DNA of 5,232 nucleotides. It comes from an uncultured Gemmatimonadota bacterium (lineage in GTDB: Bacteria; Gemmatimonadota; Gemmatimonadetes; Gemmatimonadales; Gemmatimonadaceae). Below the pieces are notes generated by a model. It did not search any database and was not told where the DNA came from. It saw only the letters and a program-made list of their open reading frames with translations. The position numbers and the translations under genes are program-made. This document shows positions 1-5,232 of the stretch, in pieces (within the stretch, counting starts at the first letter, position 1; the number at the start of each line of letters is the position of its first letter). Location of the stretch: contig CAMLIT010000181.1 of assembly GCA_946480295.1 (NCBI GenBank), positions 1 through 5,232 of the forward strand, given 5' to 3'.

Positions 1-1451
<1,451 letters not shown>

Positions 1452-1460
1452 GGCTCGGTG

Positions 1461-1464
1461 CTCC
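1461..1464 (-). promoter_or_regulatory. Ribosome binding site of cstA
   Basis: On the minus strand GGAG stands nine bases before the ATG at 1451-1449. It supports that start, and it contrasts with the plus-strand genes at 1571, 2286 and 5051, which lack a good Shine-Dalgarno sequence. Confidence 0.6.
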
Positions 1465-1485
1465 GGGTTGGGAGGCGCAGGCGCC

Positions 1486-1514
1486 AAATTGCGAGTCGGC
1501 CTCGCGGCGGTCAA
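1486..1514 (-). promoter_or_regulatory. Candidate sigma-70-type promoter of cstA
   Basis: Reading the minus strand, TTGACC (1514-1509) matches the -35 consensus TTGACA at five of six bases. A 17-base spacer leads to CAATTT (1491-1486), which is a weak -10. It would start transcription near 1479 and give a leader of about 28 bases containing the GGAG site. The -35 and the spacing are the persuasive parts; the -10 is poor, so this is a moderate to weak call from sequence alone. Confidence 0.4.
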
Positions 1515-1516
1515 CC

Positions 1517-1530
1517 ACGCCGCGCGGCGT
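1517..1530. repeat. Perfect 14-bp palindrome in the divergent control region (possible operator)
   Basis: ACGCCGCGCGGCGT reads identically on both strands. It lies two bases beyond the candidate cstA -35 box and just upstream of the opposing promoter-like element, which is a natural place for a regulator of one or both genes. A palindrome made only of G/C-rich steps can arise by chance in such DNA, so a regulatory role is only inferred. Confidence 0.35.
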
Positions 1531-1562
1531 TCTTCCCCCTCGCTTCGCGAGGACGTTAGCTT
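1531..1562 (+). promoter_or_regulatory. Candidate promoter for the lipoprotein gene (TCTT-N22-TAGCTT), leaderless type
   Basis: TAGCTT (1557-1562) fits a TAnnnT -10 element. TCTT (1531-1534) lies 22 bases upstream. Transcription would begin about 7-9 bases after the -10, almost at the ATG at 1571. The same TCTT-N22-TAGCTT arrangement, including the 8-mer GTTAGCTT, recurs before the acyl-CoA dehydrogenase gene at 5013-5044. That repetition is the main support. Confidence 0.45.
1538..1552. repeat. Perfect inverted repeat CCTCGC-TTC-GCGAGG (possible operator)
   Basis: Two 6-base arms are separated by three bases. The repeat lies within the 22-base gap of the candidate promoter for the downstream lipoprotein gene, between its TCTT and TAGCTT elements, and upstream of both predicted transcription starts. 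It is therefore more likely a DNA site than an RNA hairpin. No regulator can be named. Confidence 0.35.
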
Positions 1563-1570
1563 AGGTCATC

Positions 1571-2230
1571 ATGCGCATCGTTCACCGCCTCCTGCTCGGC
1601 ACGGCCATCGCCACCACGGTGGCGTGCGGTGCGAGCCGGAAGGGCGACACGCCGGAGCCGCCGGCGCCGGAGGTCCGGCCGCTCGCCGGACTCGTCGCCC
1701 AGAAGATCGTGATCACGCCCGTCTTCGCGCTGCGCGTCGCGCCGGAGCTGGGATGGCCGAGCGTCGCCGGCCGGCGGCAGGAAGTGCTCCGGCAGCTCGA
1801 CACGGCGATCGTGACGGCGCTCTCCGACCGCGGACTGCGCGGCCGCTGGGTCTTCCCCGCGGACCTCGTGCGCAGCTACCGCCTCAACCCGACGTACGCG
1901 ACCGACCCGTACGACCTCGCCGAGCAGCCGTTGCGCTCGCCGGGATTCGAGGTCGGGTCGCCGCTGCCGGAGCCGCTGGCGTCACAGTTGCGGACCATCT
2001 CCGCGCTGCACGACGGGCGGTTCATCCTGGCGCCGGTCGAGCTGCGGCTCGAGCGGGCCGGGGCGACCGGCACGGCGGGGCGGGCCGTGCTGCGGCTCGT
2101 GCTCATCGATTCGCGGCTGTCGCAGGCGCGGTGGATGGGTGAGGCGAAGAGCGACACGACGTCCACCTTCGGGCCGGCGCTGCTCGCGAACGTGGCGACG
2201 AGGTTCGCGGACATGATCGTCGCGCCGTGA
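1571..2230 (+). CDS. Hypothetical lipoprotein of unknown function
   Basis: I do not recognise a named family in this 219-residue protein. The N-terminus looks like a lipoprotein signal peptide: Arg2 and Arg6, a hydrophobic stretch at 7-18, then TTVAC with the putative lipidated Cys19. Thr at -3 is less usual than Leu, so the lipobox is imperfect. A Pro/Glu-rich linker (28-37) follows, and then a soluble domain starting at AQKIVITPVFAL (43-54). Trp62, Trp93 and Trp189, the segment YRLNPTYATDPYDLAEQPLR (103-122) and ALHDGRFILAPVEL (145-158) look like conserved structure. The general pattern, a beta strand, a helix and a 'RGLRGRWVFP' turn, loosely recalls periplasmic domains such as CsgG- or TolB-N-like folds, but that is only an impression. 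The ATG at 1571 is the first in frame and carries the signal peptide. No strong Shine-Dalgarno is present (only AGG at 1563-1565), consistent with a leaderless mRNA. A 55-base gap separates it from the next gene. Confidence 0.82.
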   Translation: MRIVHRLLLGTAIATTVACGASRKGDTPEPPAPEVRPLAGLVAQKIVITPVFALRVAPELGWPSVAGRRQEVLRQLDTAIVTALSDRGLRGRWVFPADLVRSYRLNPTYATDPYDLAEQPLRSPGFEVGSPLPEPLASQLRTISALHDGRFILAPVELRLERAGATGTAGRAVLRLVLIDSRLSQARWMGEAKSDTTSTFGPALLANVATRFADMIVAP

Positions 2231-2285
2231 GCGTGCCCGCGCGTCCGCGAGCGATTCACAGACTGATCGATCGACTGCACTCTAC

Positions 2286-3299
2286 ATGGCAACTCCCGTA
2301 ACCCTGATCCCCGGCGACGGCATCGGCCCGTCCATCAGCGAGGCCACCGTGCGGCTGCTCGAGGCGGCGGGCGCGGACATCGAGTGGGACGAGCAGGTCG
2401 CGGGGATGTCGGGCGTCGCGAAGTACGGCGACCCCATCCCCGACGCGACGCTCGACTCGATCAAGCGCACCCGCGTCGCCCTCAAGGGGCCGCTCGAGAC
2501 GCCCGTCGGCGAGGGATACCGCTCCGTCAACGTGGCGCTGCGGAAGACCTTCGACCTCTACGCCAACGTGCGGCCGGCGTGCTCGATCGTCGCGGGCGGG
2601 CGCTACGCGAACGTGGACCTCGTGATGGTGCGCGAGAACACGGAGGGGCTCTACGTCGGCATCGAGCACTACGTCAAGGTGGGGGACGACCCGCGCGCCG
2701 CCGCCGAATCCATCGCGCTCGTCACGCGCGCGGGCTCCGAGCGCATCGTGCGCTACGCGTTCGAGTACGCCGCCGCCCACGGCCGGAACAAGGTCACCCT
2801 GGTCCACAAGGCGAACATCCTCAAGTTCTCGCAGGGGCTCTTCCTCGACTGCGGGCGCATGATCGCCCGCGAGTACGAGGGCCGCGTGCAGTTCGAGGAG
2901 CGGATCGTCGACGCGATGGCGATGAACCTCGTGCTCCACCCCGAGCGCTTCGACGTGATCGTGACGACGAACCTCTTCGGCGACATCCTCTCCGACCAGA
3001 TCTCCGGGCTCGTCGGCGGGCTGGGGCTCGCGCCGGGCGCGAACATCGGGAAGAACGGCGCGATCTTCGAGGCGGTGCACGGCACGGCGCCGGACATCGC
3101 CGGGAAGGGGATCGCCAACCCCGGCGCGCTCATGCTCGCCGCGTGCATGATGCTCGAGCACCTCGGCCAGCACGATCGGGCGGACCGCATCCGCGCGGCG
3201 ATCGAGGGGACGATCCGCGAAGGGAAGACGGTGACGGTCGACCTCGGCGGCAGCGCGACGACGAAGGACTTCACCGACGCGATCATCGCCCGGCTGTGA
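2286..3299 (+). CDS. NAD-dependent isocitrate dehydrogenase (isocitrate/isopropylmalate dehydrogenase family)
   Basis: This cytoplasmic 337-residue enzyme of the beta-decarboxylating dehydrogenase family probably converts isocitrate to 2-oxoglutarate in the TCA cycle. The start IPGDGIGP (8-15) is the family signature. Substrate residues match isocitrate dehydrogenases: Ser80-x-Asn82-x3-Arg86 corresponds to Ser113/Asn115/Arg119 of the E. coli enzyme, with Arg96, Arg116, Tyr123 and Lys175 following. Metal ligands are Asp209, Asp233 and Asp237 (NLFGDILSD, 229-237). Cofactor choice is visible at HGTAPDIAGKGIANP (265-279): Asp270-Ile271 replace the Lys-Tyr pair of NADP enzymes, which predicts NAD+. 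Overall it resembles mitochondrial IDH3 subunits (LRKTFDLYANVRP, 85-97) and is full length. The ATG is placed directly before the nucleotide-binding start; there is no clear ribosome site upstream. It heads a tight three-gene run. Isopropylmalate or homoisocitrate dehydrogenase is the alternative, made less likely by the Ser-x-Asn motif. Confidence 0.93.
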   Translation: MATPVTLIPGDGIGPSISEATVRLLEAAGADIEWDEQVAGMSGVAKYGDPIPDATLDSIKRTRVALKGPLETPVGEGYRSVNVALRKTFDLYANVRPACSIVAGGRYANVDLVMVRENTEGLYVGIEHYVKVGDDPRAAAESIALVTRAGSERIVRYAFEYAAAHGRNKVTLVHKANILKFSQGLFLDCGRMIAREYEGRVQFEERIVDAMAMNLVLHPERFDVIVTTNLFGDILSDQISGLVGGLGLAPGANIGKNGAIFEAVHGTAPDIAGKGIANPGALMLAACMMLEHLGQHDRADRIRAAIEGTIREGKTVTVDLGGSATTKDFTDAIIARL

Positions 3300-4123
3300 G
3301 CGAGATCTCCGTCTTCCACTGCTCCGACCTCCACTTCGGGCACCCCGCGGTCCCGGAGCAGTACGAGGCCATCGAGGCGCTGATCCAGGAGCGCCGCTTC
3401 GACGTCGTCGCCATCTCGGGCGACGTCTCGCAGCGGGCGCGCGCCGGCGAGTTCCAGCGGGCACGCGCCTTCATCCAGGCGGCGCAGCGCGTGAGCCGCA
3501 CGATCGTCGTCCCGGGCAATCACGACGTCGCGTGGTGGCGGGCGCCGCTCGGCATCGGCGACGAGCGCAAGCTCCTGCGCAAGTACCGCGCGTACATCAG
3601 CGACCACCTCGAGCCGGTGCTGCGCCTCGAGGGCGCGCTGTTCGTCGGGCTGAACACCTCGCAGGGGGTGACGCGGCACACGCTCACCTGGAACCTGCGC
3701 GACATCTCGATCATCGGGCACCTGCGCCGGACCCAGCTCGAGCGCGCGCGGCGCGACTTCGAGCAGGCGGCCCCGGGCGACGCGCGCATCATCGTCATGC
3801 ACCACAACCCGGTGAAGGGCGAGCTGTCGCAGCGGCACGGGCTGAAGAACACCCGGCACATCCTCGGCGCCTTCGCCGAGATGGGGGTGGACCTCGTGCT
3901 GTGCGGGCACGATCATCAGGAAGCCGTGCACTACGTGGAGCACACGAAGAAGGGGACGATCATCTCGACGGCGGGGACGATCTCGAACCGGCAGCGCGGC
4001 GGCCGGCCGTCGTCGGTGAACAGCATCCGCATCACCCCGCGCGAGATCGAGGTGTCGACCCTGGTCTGGTCGACCGAGGCGCGGAACTTCGTCCTCGGGC
4101 CGAGTCACTGCTACAATCGTTGA
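3296..4123 (+). CDS. Calcineurin-like metallophosphoesterase (CpdA/Icc-like)
   Basis: This 275-residue soluble protein carries the full metal-binding set of the calcineurin-like phosphoesterase superfamily: Asp11-x-His13 (CSDLHFG), Gly42-Asp43 (SGDVSQ), Gly74-Asn75-His76-Asp77 (PGNHD), His169/His170 (MHHNP) and Gly204-His205-Asp206-His207. These ligate a two-metal centre that hydrolyses phosphate esters. The order and length resemble class III cyclic-nucleotide phosphodiesterases such as CpdA, but the substrate cannot be read from sequence. No signal peptide or membrane segment is seen. The start is GTG at 3296, whose last two bases belong to the TGA of the dehydrogenase gene (GTGA overlap). 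The core motif begins only ten residues in, so no later start works. The overlap implies translational coupling with the gene upstream. The last codons fall in a 23-base tandem duplication shared with the next gene's start. Confidence 0.92.
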   Translation: MSEISVFHCSDLHFGHPAVPEQYEAIEALIQERRFDVVAISGDVSQRARAGEFQRARAFIQAAQRVSRTIVVPGNHDVAWWRAPLGIGDERKLLRKYRAYISDHLEPVLRLEGALFVGLNTSQGVTRHTLTWNLRDISIIGHLRRTQLERARRDFEQAAPGDARIIVMHHNPVKGELSQRHGLKNTRHILGAFAEMGVDLVLCGHDHQEAVHYVEHTKKGTIISTAGTISNRQRGGRPSSVNSIRITPREIEVSTLVWSTEARNFVLGPSHCYNR

Positions 4124-4156
4124 GAGGCTGGTGCTGCAATCGTTGAAACGCTGGTG
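4111..4156 (+). repeat. 23-bp imperfect tandem duplication across a gene junction
   Basis: Positions 4111-4133 and 4134-4156 are adjacent direct copies that match at 20 of 23 bases. They differ at unit positions 3 (A/G), 14 (G/A) and 16 (G/C), and both contain CAATCGTTGA and GCTGGTG. Copy one holds the phosphoesterase stop codon and the GTG start of the protease; copy two encodes the first residues of the protease. Because 23 is not a multiple of three, the copies are read in different frames. Confidence 0.8.
4112..4117 (+). promoter_or_regulatory. Possible internal -10 element TACAAT before the protease gene
   Basis: TACAAT matches the consensus TATAAT at five of six bases and stands out in GC-rich coding DNA. 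It would place a start near 4124, a few bases before the GTG at 4131. There is no convincing -35; TTCGTC at 4088-4093 is weak. It overlaps the last phosphoesterase codons, so it may be only coding sequence. Confidence 0.2.
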
Positions 4157-4883
4157 GCGCGGTGCCGATCCCGCGCAGTTGAGCTTCGACCTCGACTCGG
4201 CGCCGCGCACCGCCGAGGAGCTGCTCGTGCGACTGCACGCGCTGGGGCTGCAGCGGATCGACCGCTGCCGCCTGACGCGGAACCGCAACGTGATGGTGAG
4301 CTACGGCGCGGGGGAACTGCGCGTGCACGAGGGATATCTCGCCGCGCCGCCGGAGGTGTGGCGGGCGATCGTCGTCTTCGTCGAGGGACGCACGCGCGCC
4401 GAGCGGGCCGCGGCGCGGCGGCGCATCGTCGCCTTTCCGGTGCCGGGCTCGCGGGCGCCGGCACGCCGCGAGCGCACGCGCCCGGAGGACGAGGGATACG
4501 CCGAGCGGCTGCGCCAGGCGCACGCCGCGCTCAATGCGCGGCACTTCGGCGGCGCGCTCAAGCCGGTGACGATCCGCGTCTCGCGGCGCATGCAGAGCCG
4601 GCTGGGACACTACACGGCGAGCCTCGACGGCGAGCCGGCGGAGATCGCGATCGGCTGGCGGCACCTCCGGCGCCACGGCTGGGACGAGGCCCTGCACACC
4701 CTGCTGCACGAGATGGTGCACCAGTGGCAGGACGAGAACCAGCACGCGATCGACCATGGCGCCATCTTCCGCGCCAAGGCGCGCGAGGTCGGGATCGAGC
4801 CGGCGGCGCGGCGGACGCTGAGCCGGCCGGGGCACGAGGCCGGGGAGAAGTCGATCGGTCGTCAGGCGGCACGGGAGGGCTGA
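4131..4883 (+). CDS. SprT-like zinc metallopeptidase
   Basis: The C-terminal part of this 250-residue protein is a SprT-like zinc protease domain: LLHEMVHQWQDE (191-202) has the HExxH motif with His193, Glu194 and His197. DHGAIFRAKAREVGI (208-222) supplies the likely third zinc ligand His209 in the H-G-x-x-F context of SprT proteins. YAERLRQAHAALNARHFGG (123-141) and the strand GEPAEIAIGWRHLRRHG (167-183) also fit the domain. Residues 1-115 form a separate N-terminal region, including RNVMVSYGAGELRVHEGYL (52-70) and an Arg/Ala-rich stretch (87-100), with no signal peptide. SprT relatives such as SPRTN cleave DNA-crosslinked proteins, but the substrate here is unknown. The GTG at 4131 follows GAGAGG (4122-4127) by only three bases; CTG at 4134 or TTG at 4143 are possible starts. 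It lies seven bases after the phosphoesterase stop, probably in one operon. Confidence 0.88.
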   Translation: MLQSLKRWWRGADPAQLSFDLDSAPRTAEELLVRLHALGLQRIDRCRLTRNRNVMVSYGAGELRVHEGYLAAPPEVWRAIVVFVEGRTRAERAAARRRIVAFPVPGSRAPARRERTRPEDEGYAERLRQAHAALNARHFGGALKPVTIRVSRRMQSRLGHYTASLDGEPAEIAIGWRHLRRHGWDEALHTLLHEMVHQWQDENQHAIDHGAIFRAKAREVGIEPAARRTLSRPGHEAGEKSIGRQAAREG

Positions 4884-4906
4884 GCGGCGCGTGGGGCGCC
4901 CGCCGC
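4884..4906 (+). terminator. GC-rich hairpin after the operon, possible weak terminator
   Basis: Directly after the protease stop, GCGGCG (4884-4889) can pair with CGCCGC (4901-4906), or alternatively GGCGC (4886-4890) with GCGCC (4896-4900). No run of T follows, so classical intrinsic termination is not shown. It may act together with the long inverted repeat that follows. Confidence 0.25.
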
Positions 4907-5006
4907 GGTCGTTGGTTCCTGGTCGTTGGTCATTGGCGGACCTCGGGATGCCATGCGAACCATCCCGAGCGGCTCGCCAACAACGAAGAACCAACGACCA
5001 ATGACG
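4907..5006. repeat. Long imperfect inverted repeat built of 7-base units
   Basis: The left arm reads as consecutive heptamers GGTCGTT, GGTTCCT, GGTCGTT, GGTCATT, then GGCG. The reverse complement of the right arm reads GGTCGTT, GGTTCTT, CGTTGTT, GGCG, so the arms agree apart from substitutions and one extra heptamer on the left. The best outer match is 12 bases, 4907-4918 with 4988-4999. The inner stem is CTCGGGATG (4942-4950) with CATCCCGAG (4961-4969) around a 10-base loop. It fills the gap between the protease gene and the acyl-CoA dehydrogenase promoter. No coding potential is seen. It could be a dispersed intergenic repeat or a large transcript-end hairpin. Confidence 0.75.
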
Positions 5007-5012
5007 CGGATG

Positions 5013-5044
5013 TCTTATCGTCCCTCACCGGGAGCGGTTAGCTT
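5013..5044 (+). promoter_or_regulatory. Candidate promoter of the acyl-CoA dehydrogenase gene (TCTT-N22-TAGCTT)
   Basis: TAGCTT (5039-5044), inside GTTAGCTT (5037-5044), lies six bases before the ATG at 5051. TCTT (5013-5016) is 22 bases upstream, exactly as in the element at 1531-1562. Transcription would begin at or next to the ATG. The intervening TCCCCC has no ribosome binding site, which fits a leaderless mRNA. Confidence 0.5.
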
Positions 5045-5050
5045 TCCCCC

Positions 5051-5232
5051 ATGGACGACTTCTTCGACATCGACAGCGTGCTCTCCGAGGAGGAGCGCGC
5101 GGTCCGCGACAGCGTCCGGCGCTTCGTGGACGAGCGGGTGCTCCCGATCATCGGCGAGGCCTACGTGCAGGGACGCTTCCCGCGCGAGATCCTCCCCGAC
5201 CTCGCCGCGCTCGGCGTCTTCGGCGCCAACCT
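5051..5232 (+). CDS. Acyl-CoA dehydrogenase, probably glutaryl-CoA dehydrogenase-like, N-terminal 60 codons, cut by the window edge
   Basis: The open frame runs to the window edge and encodes the N-terminal helical region of an FAD-dependent acyl-CoA dehydrogenase. Visible are LSEEERAVRDSVRRFVDERV (11-30), then LPIIGEAYVQGRFPREIL (31-48) and PDLAALGVFGANL (49-61, last residue partial). The 'E-R-x-x-R-D-x-x-R-x-F' helix and the 'FPREILPDLAALGVFG' segment are typical of the family. The opening is closest in style to glutaryl-CoA dehydrogenase-like members, which act in lysine, tryptophan or aromatic breakdown. The catalytic Glu and FAD-binding residues lie outside the window, so substrate is uncertain. 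The ATG at 5051 has no Shine-Dalgarno but sits six bases after a promoter-like TAGCTT. Family members are about 380-400 residues. Confidence 0.88.
   Translation, partial: MDDFFDIDSVLSEEERAVRDSVRRFVDERVLPIIGEAYVQGRFPREILPDLAALGVFGAN

Noticed and set aside
2255..2283. Possible promoter before the dehydrogenase gene: TTCACA with CACTCT, plus a GATCGATC palindrome
   Set aside because: TTCACA is a fair -35 match, but CACTCT is a poor -10 and would start transcription inside the coding region. The palindrome is short. The gene may simply be co-transcribed with the lipoprotein gene.
2384..3295. In-frame upstream extension of the phosphoesterase through the dehydrogenase gene
   Set aside because: The extension is low-complexity Arg-rich sequence read from the wrong frame of the dehydrogenase. 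The GTG at 3296 gives a normal family length with the first metal motif at residue 11.
2256..4288. Long minus-strand open frames opposite the dehydrogenase and phosphoesterase genes
   Set aside because: High GC at third positions removes stop codons from antisense frames. The products are Arg/Ala/Pro-rich without motifs, whereas the plus strand carries complete catalytic motifs.
4032..4994. Minus-strand open frame covering the SprT-like gene and the intergenic repeat
   Set aside because: It has no recognisable motif and opposes a gene with a clear HExxH zinc site.
4884..5041. Read-through coding extension into the intergenic region after the protease
   Set aside because: The protease ends at TGA 4881-4883. 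The open frame seen across this stretch is an out-of-frame shadow and runs through the inverted repeat, with no domain.

Overview
The window comes from a strongly GC-rich bacterial chromosome. Third codon positions are almost always G or C, and every gene shows long antisense open frames as a by-product. The gene content is a CstA carbon-starvation transporter, an NAD-type isocitrate dehydrogenase, a calcineurin-like phosphoesterase, a SprT-like protease, an acyl-CoA dehydrogenase and a lineage-type lipoprotein. Together with the GTTAGCTT elements placed directly before start codons, this suggests Gemmatimonadota or a similar soil or sediment phylum. That placement is inference; no marker gene is present.

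Layout. Positions 1-1451 (minus strand) hold the first 483 codons of cstA, whose 3' part lies beyond the left edge. Positions 1452-1570 are a divergent control region with a plausible cstA promoter, two perfect inverted repeats, and a -10-like element immediately before the next gene. Positions 1571-2230 encode a small predicted lipoprotein of unknown function. Positions 2286-4883 are a compact plus-strand run: NAD-type isocitrate dehydrogenase (2286-3299), a metallophosphoesterase starting at a GTG that overlaps the previous stop (3296-4123), and a SprT-like zinc protease seven bases further on (4131-4883). Positions 4884-5050 are intergenic, with a GC-rich hairpin after the stop, a long imperfect inverted repeat made of 7-base units, and a second copy of the GTTAGCTT promoter-like element. 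Positions 5051-5232 begin an acyl-CoA dehydrogenase, probably of the glutaryl-CoA dehydrogenase-like group, cut by the right edge.

How the genes relate. The three middle genes are spaced as an operon and are probably co-translated, but their activities (TCA-cycle oxidation, phosphoester hydrolysis, zinc proteolysis) do not form an obvious pathway. CstA (pyruvate or peptide uptake), isocitrate dehydrogenase and acyl-CoA dehydrogenase all fit heterotrophic carbon use. I see no mobile element, CRISPR array, RNA gene, defence island or clear new multi-gene system. The most interesting signals are at the DNA level: a 23-base tandem duplication across a gene junction, paired promoter-like elements that would give leaderless mRNAs, and the heptamer-built inverted repeat.
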